DNA from: Locusta migratoria
Lineage: Eukaryota; Arthropoda; Insecta; Orthoptera; Acrididae
Assembly (NCBI GenBank): GCA_026315105.1
Contig: CM048748.1
Coordinates: 25,572,078 to 25,636,077, forward strand
Reading direction: 5' to 3'
DNA: 64,000 nucleotides
Shown: positions 42,337 to 53,649 of the stretch, one piece after another
Position numbering within the stretch: the first letter of the stretch is position 1
Layout: each line of letters starts with the position of its first letter
Notes under the pieces: generated by a model
What the model saw: the letters and a program-made list of their open reading frames with translations, nothing else
What the model was told of the DNA's origin: nothing
Databases searched by the model: none
Made by a program: the position numbers and the translations under genes

Positions 42337-43524
42337 TAGAGTTCTTTTTTAGGAATCGATTCCTGCGATTCAATCCCACATTGTGAATCGATTCCTGCGA
42401 TTCGTTCACGATTCTTTAGTCTGCATTGGCGCGATTCTTACTTCTACATCTTGCTCATAGATGGCAATACATGTCTGTCTCATAGATGTTGGAATCTTAA
42501 CCTTTTTCATCTGTTCCTACGATTCGTTAACGATTCTTTCTGGTCTGCGACGGCACGATTCTTACAAAACGCCGAAGAGGTGACAAAATGGGTATCGGAT
42601 TTTTTAATATTTATGGTGCGTAAAGTTAAGACTTAAAATAATAAGGCAAAGCCATTCGATTCAGCTCTTAAAAATTTCCGAGAAAATAGTCTGAAGTTTT
42701 GGGAGCGGTTATAAATACACTACCAACTATTTCTGCTGTCATCATAGCTCATTTAGTAGCGTTGTAGGTATAGTGAACATAGGTCACTTATTTCGAATCA
42801 TGCTGTAACCCTATAAATGTTTTTTCGTTCTGTTTGAATACTTCGGCCATTTAAATATAAATTTAATTAAATCTATGGTAATTAACAGATATCTAATCAT
42901 TATAAAATACTTATTATGTAAAATCAATAAACACGAAATAAACATTAAAAATAAAAATCCGTCTCCAAATATTAAATATCTTTTGAGATGCAAGAAATTC
43001 ACGTTTATTAAAATATTTCTTTTTTGTAGAATCGGTTTCTTTCAGGAAAGCTGATAACATAAAAACCAAAATAGTATAAAATATTTTTGAGATGGCTTTA
43101 AAAACATTTAGAATCGCATTTTCATATAAAAAGAATATTTTTGTAAAATTGAGTTTTAACAAAAACTACAACTACATAGATGAACTCGAAAAGCTTGAAC
43201 CTCTCTAAACACAGAATACAATATCCTAATCGTTACAGCCATTTCCGGATACGCGAAATATAAATGTGTAAGGATTGCTTGTTTAAATACATAATGTGTA
43301 AACTGTGTAAAAGACGTATATTCATATGTATTGGCAGCTGTGTATTTCGCTGCAGCCGGCCGCGGTGGCCGAGGAGACTGAGGCGCTACAGTCACGGTCT
43401 GCACGGCCACTACGGTCGGGGGTTCGAATACCCCTTCGGGCATGGATATTTGTGCCGTCCTAGTTCGTAAGTAGTTCATAAGTAGTTTGTAAGTTTAGGG
43501 ACTGATGACCCCGTAGTTAAGTCC

Positions 43525-43571
<47 letters not shown>

Positions 43572-43851
43572 CGCTGCATTTTGTTTCTGTCATCTGTAAT
43601 TCGTGAATAGGCTAATAATTAACAGCTCACCATCTTCGTTATGTGCTTCCTTTGTTCACACACTTTCTGGCTTTCGTAATTATTCAGCACGATTCGCCAC
43701 TTGCTTTCGAATCATGAATCGTCGGGTCTTGGAATCGTCACGAGACAGACGATTCTTTTGAACGACGATTCGTCCGGATCACGATTCGATTCTTACGATT
43801 CTTTATTATTCGTTCAAATGAACGACTCATTGACGAATCGCCACAACTCTA
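42337..43851. mobile_element. hAT-type transposon without coding capacity (hAT-3)
   Basis: 1515 bp between perfect 8-bp duplications CTGGGTAT (42329-42336, 43852-43859). Short terminal repeats TAGAGTTCT and (inverted) TAGAGTTGT. Both subterminal regions are packed with CGATTC/GAATCG motifs. The interior is AT-rich with no transposase. A SINE lies at 43355-43569. Confidence 0.85.
43355..43569 (+). repeat. SINE, main family, with poly(A) tail
   Basis: Main-family SINE ending in about 40 A directly after GTCCCAT, unlike the usual TTTACAAACATTTGAAC end. Duplication TTCGCTGCA at 43346-43354 and 43570-43578. Confidence 0.95.
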
Positions 43852-43880
43852 CTGGGTATGCACTGGCTGTCCACTCTCGG

Positions 43881-44078
43881 GCCGGCCGCGGTGGCTGAGC
43901 TGTCTGCGGCGTGCCAGTCACGGTTTGCACGGCCACTACGGTCGGGGGTTCGAATCCTCCCTCGGAATATTTGTGCCGTCCTTAGTATTAGTTAGTTCAT
44001 AAGCAGTTTGTAAGTTTAGGGATTGATGACCCCGTAGTTAAGTCCCACAAGCTCTACAAACATTTGAACTTTTTTTTT
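43881..44078 (+). repeat. SINE, main family
   Basis: Slightly diverged head. Perfect 10-bp duplication CCACTCTCGG at 43871-43880 and 44079-44088. Confidence 0.94.
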
Positions 44079-44088
44079 CCACTCTCGG

Positions 44089-46229
44089 TCGGTGCATTTA
44101 TGAAGCCGGCATCGGCGGAGGGCTACAGCCGGTTACTGCGCTGTCATTGGCTGGTCACTGTCACATGGCGGACCGTAATGTAGTGCCGCCGTACAGCTCC
44201 GTCTCTTATGCACTTGGCAACGCCTACCAAGGAAAACTAAGCAGCCCGTCTTGGCTACATGTTGTGCGGGCAGTCTATACAGTCAGGGGGCGCCACGACA
44301 GATTCAACTGACAGCAAGGCGCTTCATACGAATCAAAAGCTGCTTCTCTAATGATCGGTAGGCGTCATAGAACGAACTCAGTAGTGAACCGGTAGGCCCT
44401 AAACAACAATTGTAATTATAGAGAAGCTCAAAGGTAGAATATTCAAAAGTTTTAGGTGTATACTGTAAGAGTACACCTGTCGGTGTATCTTACAGTTTGA
44501 TTTAACGTAATGTGTATATTGTCTTAAATTTGTTCATTTCACGTATTTTCAATTCTTGTATGCTAGATATATTACTTATGTAACGTCATTTTCTATATTG
44601 AATCATTTAGTGTAAACATATACTGTATGTGTAAACCCACATGAATCCACAGACATTCTTATGCTGTAAGTTGGCAATGCGCCAGAGAAAAATGTTGAAC
44701 CTGTTGTAAAGACTGTCTTTGGCACAGAAGAAGTAGCTGTGAGTGTCGCTCTGCTGAAGAAGTCGCGAAGCGGACTCGCTATAGTAAACACATAAATGTT
44801 TTATTGATGGTGCAGAGGCACGGTAGGCGCAGTGTGGCGCGAGTTTAATGCAATTGCAATAAGCCTGAGAGGCGTACTGTTTAATGTATTGAAGGAAGTG
44901 CGAAATAAGTTTATTTATACTCGAAAGTGATCAGAGTAATGTTTTTTCATATGTGCAAGAAAAGTAATTGTTTGGTTATCAAGTCTATTGTCACCTAGTG
45001 TGATCGTTGTTGTAATCATGGAGATTAGAAGGTGTATCGAGGTGTTATCAATGCATGGAGATTTCACTCAGACGAGCTGAACAAAGAGTTGTCGATAAAA
45101 ATATTTTTGAACCAGCAGTAAGAGTACCTATTGTAATCATATCTGCCTTGTATGGACTTCACGGCGAATACGACGAAAACAGATGAGTACTTTTGTAACA
45201 TTTTATTTTGTATGGATGTTAATGTAGTGTCAACCCAATCAGAACTTTGGTTCAATTATATATGACTTATTTTGAAACCAGTCTTAATTTTGTAAGTAGT
45301 TGTAGTCATCCCATTATCACCATTATTAGATTATGTTGATTATGCAAGCCTGCACATTGACTAACAAGTTCAATCATTTTTTTAAGTAATTACGATCAGT
45401 TTTAAAGAAATTGCTACACGATTTAAAGAATTGCTAAACGTGTTACATCCACAGAGACTAGAAATTAATGTGCAGTGCTGTTCTAAGTTTTGCAATCAAT
45501 GATTAAGCAAAAGATTTTAACTTGCAAGAGAGTTTTCACGTAAAGTAAAGTTGGTTTCATTTATGTAGAAAGTAACCAGGCTAACAGTAGTCAAAGTATT
45601 ATAGTTGATTAACCAGGCTTGACGAAAGTAATTTTTATGAAATACGTTAAATGCCAGACTCTGCTCAACCAGTTACACGCGTACGCTACCCAGGCCCTGG
45701 AACCAATTAATCAAAAATAGTTCACTTATAGTATTATAAGAAAGTTGAATGCTTTAAACAATATTATCAAAATTATTGGGAACTTTGACTGTAGTATTTG
45801 TGACGCTCATTGCACCACGGAGTTTCACTGTACTGAGCTATTATCATTGCAATCAGAGTCTATCTGCTATTACAATTTTGATTATAACACGAACACGCCA
45901 TCACCACTACATGAATTCTGACACATTTGTTAGTGAAGTTGTGCTGTTCGTGAATCGTAAGAGGTGCTAGTTGGAGGCTGTAGTCAATGCTAAGTCAGAT
46001 AGGGTCAAGCTTAATTAATTACCACAGTGACTACTTCAAGTTAATTAATATCATTTTTTATTTATTTATTCGAAATTTTATCTTTCACTGCGGAAGTGTT
46101 GTTGCGACGCATCAGTTATGATTTGCTGAAACATTCAATAACTAAATACTATTACTACAGCATATCATTACGCATTATGATTTTTGACATATTTTTGACG
46201 ACCTCCAACAGGCAATTTTTTACAATACA
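44089..46229. other. About 2.1 kb of unassigned AT-rich DNA
   Basis: No recognised repeat or motif. Short frames (44603-44791 minus, 45776-45970 plus) lack any family signature. Confidence 0.4.
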
Positions 46230-46975
46230 TTGATATGGGGTAGAACTGGAAAAAACATATTGAAAATCTGCTGAAACGTTTGAGTCCAGCTACGTATGCT
46301 ATTAGCATAATTGCAAAATTTCGTTGATATACGTCTCAGTAAATTGGCTTACTATGTCTATTTTCATTCTCTTCTTTCGTATGGCATCATTTTCCAGGGT
46401 AATTCATCATTGAATAAAAAAGGATTCATTGCACAAAAGCGTGTAATCAGAATAATTACTGGAGCCCATTCAAGATCATCGTGCCGACACTTATTTAAAG
46501 AGCTAGGGATCTTCACAGTAGCTTCTCAGTATATATATTCACTTATGAAATTTGTTATCACCAATCCCGCCGAATTCAAAAGCAATAGCAGTGTACATAA
46601 CTACAACACTAGTAGAAAGAATGATCTTCACTATTCAAGGTTAAATCTAGCTTTGGCACAGACACGGGTGAATTATGCTGCCACAAAAGTCTTTGGTCAC
46701 CTACCAGACAGCAACAAAAGCCTGATAGATAGCCAACTAGCATTTAAAAATAAGTTTAAAAAAATTCTAAATGGCAACTCCTCCTACACTATAGATGAAT
46801 TTTTAGATATAAATCAGTAAATCTGAAAAAAAAGTGTCATTAAATATATAGTACAATGTAATAATTTGTAAAGACAGCTTTCATTAACCTGACACGTTCT
46901 ACATTATTACAAAGTGTCGTATTCATGATCTATGGAACAAGTACTAATCTAATTTAATCTAATATAATCTCATCT
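46230..46975 (+). mobile_element. LINE-C 3' fragment
   Basis: Plus-strand C-terminal region of LINE-C plus a 3' end with ATTCATGATCTATGGAACAA and the TAATCTAATTTAATCTAATA repeat tail. 5' truncated before the catalytic box. Confidence 0.85.
46311..46820 (+). pseudogene. LINE-C reverse transcriptase C-terminal domain
   Basis: About 169 open residues: HSLLSYGIIFQGNSS, AQKRVIRIITGAHSRSSCRH, LFKELGIFTVASQYIYSLMK, then a stop at 46820. It aligns throughout with 9210-9674 (minus). The open frame suggests a young copy. No polymerase motifs, because of the truncation. Confidence 0.86.
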
Positions 46976-47794
46976 AATCAGTCCATCACCGCACTCCTGG
47001 GCCATACAATAGGAAATATCATATGATCATTGGGAGGCATGAAATAGGTATGTGAAGCGTAGGCCATAAAGTCATTGATACAACTGACATAATAAATAAT
47101 ATCAATCTGGCTTATTTACGTTTGGATGTAAGAGTAATTAATCTCTCAAGTCGTTACGACTTTGTGCGACAAAACCACGCCTATGCCAACAAAACAAGCC
47201 TCTGCAGTAAGTACCATTGGCTTCTCAGGTTGGAAAGGCACGAAACAGGTTTCAATGTGGAGTGCATGTTGAGGTTCTTGAAAACCAAAGTGAGATTCCA
47301 AAGTACATTTATCCGATACACATTTATGGTGAAGAGAATAAAGAAAAATTTCAATTTCAGCGTTTTTGTAACACGGTAGACTTTTTCCAGGCTTTGCTTC
47401 ACTCTTGTTTGGAAGACAAAGGCGCTGCAGCAGAGTTCGCTACCGAGGCGGCGCTCTCTGCAGGAAGTAGACCCGAGCTACTGTCGTCAGTATCTGTTAC
47501 GCCATCATTGTTTGCGTGATGCCGGATGGCTAACGTTTCGGTACTGCAGGCGGCCGGAGTAGATATGCCCTCCACACGGCGCGGTATGGAGGGCGGTCTA
47601 CCGTGCAGGGGCAATGGCCGCGGCAGAGCGTTTATATGTGAGCAGAAGGAGGAGCCACTCGTCATTGCTCCAGTCCTGATATTCCTCCACCCAGTTCCTG
47701 CGGTCTAAGCGATGTTTTAATGGGGCATACATCATAAGCCTCCATGTGTAGCTGCCACATTTCCGACGGCGATTTCGGATTCTGTTGCTGCCTG
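46976..47794. other. Unassigned, with a CpG-rich repeat-like part at 47400-47700
   Basis: 47400-47700 is GC-richer and has a small inverted repeat around CCCTCCACACGG/ATGGAGGGC. On the minus strand, near 47540, it reads ACCGAAACGTTAGCC, like the 3' half of a hammerhead, but with no CUGANGA upstream. Probably a diverged repeat. The open frames here have no motif. Confidence 0.4.
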
Positions 47795-47874
47795 TACAGA
47801 AGTGATATCTGGCGTTCCCCAGGGAGCGTTATAGGTCCCCTACTCTTCGCTGTGTTTGTAAACGATTTAGGAGA

Positions 47875-48321
47875 CTTAAAATGTTGAACATAGCTGCTAT
47901 TGTCATCGACCGTTACAACGTCATAGAATAAAAATTGCAACCCTCAGTCGCAAAATTAAAATTATTTAATCGGGTTTCTGCAATAACTACGATTGCCTTC
48001 ATCAGAAATTATAAACTAAAGTAAGTCACATAATAAAAGTTACAACTAATCTATAAAGCTTACATCACAATGTTTAAAAACATTTGCTTCAGAAAAAGCT
48101 AGCCACTATGGGCTCCAAGCCTGCACAGAGGCCTCCATAGTGGCTAGCTTTTTCTGAAGCAAATGTTTTTAAACATTGTGATGTAAGCTTTATAGATTAG
48201 TTGTAACTTTTATTATGTGACTTACTTTAGTTTATAATTTCTGATGAAGGCAATCGTAGTTATTGCCAAAATCAGGTTAAATAATTTTAATTTTGCGACC
48301 GAGGGCTGCATTTTCATACTT
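47875..48321. mobile_element. Palindromic retro-inserted element, 447 bp
   Basis: Arms about 47932-48110 and 48134-48315, spacer about 23 bp. Perfect 12-bp duplication CGATTTAGGAGA at 47863-47874 and 48322-48333, interrupting LINE-J1 cleanly. Both arms carry hammerhead-like cores. Confidence 0.9.
48237..48282 (+). ncRNA. Hammerhead-like motif, right arm
   Basis: Stem I ATTT (48237-48240) with AAAT (48279-48282), core CTGATGA (48241-48247), stem II GGCAAT/ATTGCC (48249-48254, 48262-48267), AAAA in place of GAAA. The left arm (minus, about 47974-48005) keeps GAAAC together with CTGATGA, so the ancestral motif was complete. Confidence 0.65.
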
Positions 48322-48955
48322 CGATTTAGGAGAATCTGAATAGCTCTCTTAGACTGTTCGCGGATGATGCTGTCGTTTACCGGTTAGTGGCGTTAAGAGA
48401 GGATCAAAAGCAACTGCAAATCGATTTAGACAAAATTGGCAATTAACACTAAATAATGAAATGTGTGAAGTAATACAGAGGACCACTAAAAGAAATCCGC
48501 TGAACTTCAATTACACGATAAATAGACAAATATTAAAGTCGAAAATTCTACCTAATACCTAGGAGTTACAATTACGAACAACTTAGACTGGAGAGAATAC
48601 ACAGAAAATATTGTGGGGAAGGCGAACCAAAGTTACGTTTCATTGGCAGAACGCTTCGAAGATGCACCAGCTCCACCAAAGAGACTGCCTAGATCACACT
48701 TGTGCGTCCTCTCCTGGAGTACTGTTGCCCAGTGTGGGATCCTCATCAGATGAGACTGACGGAAGACATTGAGAAGGTTCAGAGAAGGGCACCTCGTTTT
48801 ATCACGTTACAGGGGGGGGGGGCGTCACGGAAATGTTGCTCGATTTGAGGTGGAAGTCATTAAAATAACGACGTTATTCGTTGCGGCGAGATCTATTTGC
48901 GAAGTTTTAACCACCGACTTTTACTTCTGAATGAGATAATATGTCGAAAAAAAAG

Positions 48956-49654
48956 GAATAGAACAAAAAACACAACCGTATAAATAATTGCATACCTGCC
49001 CTAACGGGTAACTGACACTTTTATTGCGGACGCATTAATGCGCTCGATTCCTTTCGGGAATCCAATATAGGCTATAGGCTGCGAGCAAGAGGAATCAAAT
49101 GAGCAGGGGGCACTACTTTCGTAATGTGATACAAGGTGAGAATTTGAGATGGAAGTGAAGCGTGCCTGGATAGCATAATGTATGTACCCAACAAGTTTTA
49201 TACGTGTTTACGGGTCGTGTAATCATTTTATGAGACCCTAAACTCCTTATTTGTCCTTAGGATATGAGCAACTGTGCACGCTAATTACAGTATGAGATCT
49301 AGCAGGATAACCTCGTGCATTCGTCTGCACGCTGACGTCTTACTTGCTTTAATTTACTGCATAATAATGCCGTTTAAGAATGGGGATGATTAGATTAAAT
49401 TACATAACTCATCTTTGTGTTGGGAACTTGTACCAGGTGTAGTACGTGGTCTAAAGTGTACCACGAGGTTCTGTTTCTCCTGTGCTCGTTTCCATGTTAC
49501 AGATTAAGTAAATATTTACTGTGTAGATGTAGGCAATTTTTACATAAAGTTTTGCGCATTTAATGGGGTTTTATTTGTGCTTAGGTCTTAGTACGCGGCA
49601 GTAGAGCTGGTGTATTCTGAAGTTTATCTACATTCAATAAATCCACCTAACGGT
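48956..49654. other. No recognised feature
   Basis: AT-rich unassigned DNA. Confidence 0.4.
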
Positions 49655-49665
49655 TCGTGATCAAA

Positions 49666-49853
49666 AGATGTTGAAAGGTTTGTAAATCTATCGGACCAAA
49701 CTGCGTGGTCATCAGTCCGTAGCTTACAAACTACTTAAACTAAGGTAAACTAACCTAGGGACAACGCACACATACCCACGCCCCAGGGAGGTCTCGAACC
49801 TCCGACGGCGAGCAGCGAAACTCCTTAAACCGCTCGGATATTCCACCGCGGCC
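49666..49853 (-). repeat. SINE of the third family
   Basis: Same family as 19950-20167 without the long (TG)n. Perfect 11-bp duplication TCGTGATCAAA at 49655-49665 and 49854-49864. Confidence 0.92.
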
Positions 49854-49864
49854 TCGTGATCAAA

Positions 49865-50629
49865 TTAAAAGAAATTACTGTGTGCAACTATAGCTCTGTG
49901 GCAGATTTAGCTGAATTAATTCAGATATGAAGTAGACCAGGTGTGATGTGCTCCACAAAAGACCTCGTGATAGATTATTAAGGTCGAAGGAAGGAAGCTT
50001 ATATCTAACATCCCGTCGGTAGCATATTAAGCAACGTTATTACCTTCAGTTTCATGTAGTTTCTTTGTAATAATTTGAAGTATTTTTGTTCTTTCATACC
50101 ACAGAGAATTATGCAATATGAGCACAGAATTACATGGGCACTGCCATAAAAGCTAATTCGTGGTTCACGATTTTCTTTCTATCCGCTATAACAGTCGCAG
50201 CACTGCTACATAACTGTCGGTACTTGTAGATTAGTTCCTGCGCGCACGTTACTGTATTCTGTTACCATAGCAAATCGTTGTTTCTGTTAGCTGTTCTCTG
50301 TTCCTGTAAACGAAGTTCACTCCTACTTGTTCACAGTTTAACATTAAAGTTGGCGGGCCGTTTCTCATACAACGTGCAATGAATTGCTGCCATTATGCTA
50401 CAAAGGTAAACATTTATGAACTAAATTACAGTTTACTGTAATTATATAGCGTTGAAGTCCCAAACAGCTACTGCAATCAATAATTGTTTCACACCTTACA
50501 GTTTCTTCAGCCTTTTTTTCTCTGGTAGATTGTACAGTTTCATTGTTGGAATGACTACATCAGTTTATGTATCTTACTATTTCGTCAATGATTTCGAGGC
50601 TAAGTATTGTGCACACAGTCTCTGTATCA
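49865..50629. other. No recognised feature
   Basis: Unassigned AT-rich DNA; the frame at 50452-50634 is too short and motif-free to call. Confidence 0.4.
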
Positions 50630-50989
50630 CTTGACCCCTGTGGTAACAGGGTGGGACTGACGGAAGATATTGAGAAGTTTCAGCGAAGGGCAGCTCGTTT
50701 TGTTTTATCACGTTACGGTTGGGGGGGGGGGGGGGGGGCGTCACGGAAACGTTGCACGAATTGGGGTGGAAATCAGTAAAGGAAAGACGTCATTCATTGC
50801 GGCGTGATCTGTTTATGAAGTTTCAATCACAGACTATTACTTCTGAATGTGAAAATTTTTTGCTAGCACCCACCTCCTTTGGGGGACATGACCATCCCAA
50901 TAAAATAAGAGAAATCAGATCGAAAACGGAACGATTTAAGTGTTCTTTCTTCCCGCGCGCTATTAGAGAATGGAACAGTAGAGAAAAGT

Positions 50990-51889
50990 AATAGAACGCA
51001 GTACGTTGTTCTCGACGGCGAGTGTTCATCAGAGACGAGTGTATCGTCAGGCGTACCCCAGGGGAGTGTGATAGGACCGCTATTATTTTTTATCTATATA
51101 AATGATCTGATGGACAGAGTAAGTTGTAATTTGCGGCTGTTTGCTGATGATGCTGTGGTGTATGGGAGGGTGTCGTCTGTAACTGACTGTAATAGCATAC
51201 AGGATGACTTAGACAAAATTTCTAGTTGGTGGGAAGAATGGTAGCTAGCTCTCAATGTTGAAAAATGTAAGGTGATGCGCATGAGTAGAAAAAACAATCC
51301 TATAATGTTCGAATACAGCATTAGCAGTGAGCTTCTTGATGCTGTCGCGTCGTTCAAATGTCTAGGCGTAACATTGCAGAGCGATATGAAATGGAACGAA
51401 CATGTAAGGACAGTTGTGAGTAAGGCGGACAGCCGACTTCGGTTTATTGGGAGAATTTTGGGAAGATGTACTTCACCTGTAAAGGGGACCGAGTATAAAA
51501 CGCTTGTACGACCACGTCTTGAGTATTGCTCAAGTATTTGGGACCCGCAGCAGATCAGTTTAAAGGAAGACATAGAGGCGGTTCAGAGGCGAGCAGCTAG
51601 ATTTGTTACCGGTAGGTTCGATCAATGCGCGAGTGTCACGGAAATGCTCCGGCAACTCAATTGGGAACCGCTGGAAGAAAGACGACGTTCTTTTCGTGAA
51701 TTTCTGTTGAGTAAATTTAGAGGGCCGGAATTTGAAACTGAGAGTAGTACGATCCTGCTGCCGCCTACTTACATTTCGCGTAAAGATCACAAAGACAAGA
51801 TAAGAGAAATTAGGGCTCGTACGGAGGCATATAGGCATTCCTTTTTTCCTCGTTCAATTTGGGAGTGGAATAGGAAAGGAAATGCCTAG
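50990..51889 (+). pseudogene. LINE-J3 reverse transcriptase, one stop codon
   Basis: One frame runs through NRTQYVVLDGECSSETSVSS, GVPQGSVIGPLLFFIYINDL (motif B), LRLFADDAVVYGRV (motif C, catalytic aspartates kept), LDKISSWWEEW, a TAG at 51242-51244, then LALNVEKCKVMRMSRK, LGVTLQSDMKWNEHVRTVVS, LEYCSSIWDP, DIEAVQRRAARFVTGRFDQC and a stop at 51889. A single stop and no frameshift point to recent insertion. The N-terminal endonuclease and motif A were lost by 5' truncation. Confidence 0.92.
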
Positions 51890-51958
51890 TAGTGGTACAG
51901 TGTACCCTCCGCCACGCACCTTACGGTGAATTGCGGAGTATGTATGTAGATGTAGATG
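50990..51958 (+). mobile_element. Jockey-like LINE, type J3, young 5'-truncated copy
   Basis: Inserted in J1 with a short AAGT duplication (50986-50989, 51959-51962). It begins inside the polymerase and ends in GTATGTATGTAGATGTAGATG. It is the best-kept LINE of the window. Confidence 0.88.
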
Positions 51959-52028
51959 AAGTGGTTAATGAACCCTCTTCCAGGCACTTAAATGTGATTT
52001 GCAGAGTATGTATGTAGATGTAGATGTA

Positions 52029-52519
52029 AACAAATACTTTCAAAACTTGTATTTTGTGTCACTATTTGCAAATATATTTCATGTTAATATTAGTGGTCTG
52101 AATAAATAAATGTAGAGAGTTAAACACGGTGCCGCTACGCACTTTCGCCTTGTCCGCCGCAGAGCCGGTGGGAGGCCATTAACTTTCTTCTTCCACGTCG
52201 CCTCCCGCGCAGGAAGTCTTCACTCCGTCGCTAATGTCCTCCGCAGTTGTCTCGCAGCTTTCGGCTCGATGCAGCCGCGTTTTATAATCAGGGTCGTACA
52301 AGTAGTGCAAAACTTTTCCTGTTGCGGCCACACACCATATGCATTTCACAGTACGTCAAAAACTGCTACTGTGATACTGGCGTGATTCAAACGGTCACAT
52401 TTCTAACCGAGGTTAACATCAGACTAACAGTTTCTTTTATCAATTGTACGGTGAGCAGATAGACTTGGTCAGATAATATTTGACGGAATGCAATACTGGC
52501 ACTCAATATTTCACTGTCA
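52029..52519. other. Unassigned, GC-rich patch at 52110-52280
   Basis: The patch is CpG-rich against AT-rich flanks, like 440-720 and 26190-26620. No open frame with a known motif. Confidence 0.4.
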
Positions 52520-53140
52520 AATTATCTACATGGAATACTCTGCAAATCACATTTAAGTGCCTAGCAGAGGGTTCATCGAACCACCATTATACTATGCCGG
52601 CCGCGGTGGCCGAGGAGACTGAGGCGCTCCAGTCACGGTCTGCACGGCCACTACGGTCGGGGGTTCGAATCCCCCCTCGGGCATGGATATTTGTGCCGTC
52701 CTAGTTCGTAAGTAGTTCATAAGTAGTTTGTAAGTTTAGGGACTGATGACCCCGTAGTTAAGTCCCATAAGCTTAACAAACATTTGAACATTGAACCATT
52801 ATACTATTTATCTCCCATTCCATACTCGAATATCGCACGGGAAGAAAGAACACCTGAATCTCTCCGTTCAAGCTCTGATTTCTCGTATTTTATTCTGATC
52901 ATCGTTTCTACCTACGTAAGTGGGAGTCAATAATATATTTTCGCACTCGGAGGAGAATGTTGGCGATTGCAGTTTCGTAAGTACCCATGCCGCAGCGATT
53001 AGCGCCGTTGTTGTAATGATTCCCATCCCAGATCCTGTATCATTTCCGTAACGCTGTCTCCCCTGTATCGTGACAATACGGAACGAGCTGCCCTTCTTTG
53101 GACTTTTTCGATGTCCTCCGTCAAACCCACCTGATAAATG
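52520..53140 (-). mobile_element. Jockey-like LINE, type J1, 3' fragment
   Basis: Minus-strand J1 from LTEDIEKVQRRAARFV-type sequence (about 53120) to the 3' end (complement of TTAAGTGCCTAGCAGAGGG at about 52552). It closely resembles the copy at 10550-11880. A SINE interrupts it at 52596-52794. Confidence 0.87.
52596..52794 (+). repeat. SINE, main family, near-consensus
   Basis: A very clean copy; perfect 13-bp duplication ACCATTATACTAT at 52583-52595 and 52795-52807. Probably a recent insertion. Confidence 0.96.
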
Positions 53141-53649
53141 TTGAGTTTATTTTTGCGCCGATTTTTTTCAGCAAATTTGCTTGAACTTTTATGGCTGTAT
53201 GTAGCATGAAAAATTTCTTTTCAATATTATTCCTATTAGAATGCATGTACAGCTGTACAAGATGGCCAAATTTCATATCTTACAAAGAAATATTTCCTGA
53301 CTTATAACAGCTCAAAGCCGTCAGCAATTCACGCTCGTTCTGCGCAAAGTCTCGCATGGCGTCAGATAATGACTGTATCTCGGTCCGTATGGGTTCAACG
53401 AATCTTAAAATTTACAATTTTCATGTTCGAATGTCGACATAAAACTTTCCGTGATGTTCCGACAGTAGGCTATTTTACATGGAATTACCCATGAGTTACA
53501 TGTTAGCAGCATAAGCAGTTTCAGTGTATAATATGTGTGTGGAGCAAACATTTCCAGATTTAAAGCACTGGAGTAAGTACGCAGATAAACTGCGTTTACT
53601 TGTAACGTCATAGAGGTTGTCGCGCCCGCCCTGGTTCGAGAAATACAAG
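53141..53649. other. No recognised feature
   Basis: AT-rich unassigned DNA. The frame at 53405-53611 (minus) has no known motif. Confidence 0.4.

Larger units (their letters stand above)
47795..48955 (+). mobile_element. Jockey-like LINE, type J1, with a fold-back insertion
   Basis: It begins at the motif B region (GATATCTGGCGTTCCCCAGG) and, after the insertion at 47875-48321, continues with the FADD box region (GACTGTTCGCGGATGATGCT) and a degenerate C-terminal domain. A run of 11 G at 48812-48822 sits in the ARFV..RYRG region. It stops near 48955 without the usual 3' tail. Confidence 0.85.
50630..52028 (+). mobile_element. Jockey-like LINE, type J1, C-terminal part, split by J3
   Basis: 50630-50989 encodes VGLTEDIEKFQRRAARFVLS, a run of 18 G (50721-50738), then LGWKSVKERRHSLRRDLF and SECENFLLAPTSFGGHDHPN. 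The 3' end resumes at 51959 (AAGTGGTTAATGAACCCTC) and finishes with TGTAGATGTAGATG near 52028. The J3 LINE lies between, with AAGT on both sides. Confidence 0.88.
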
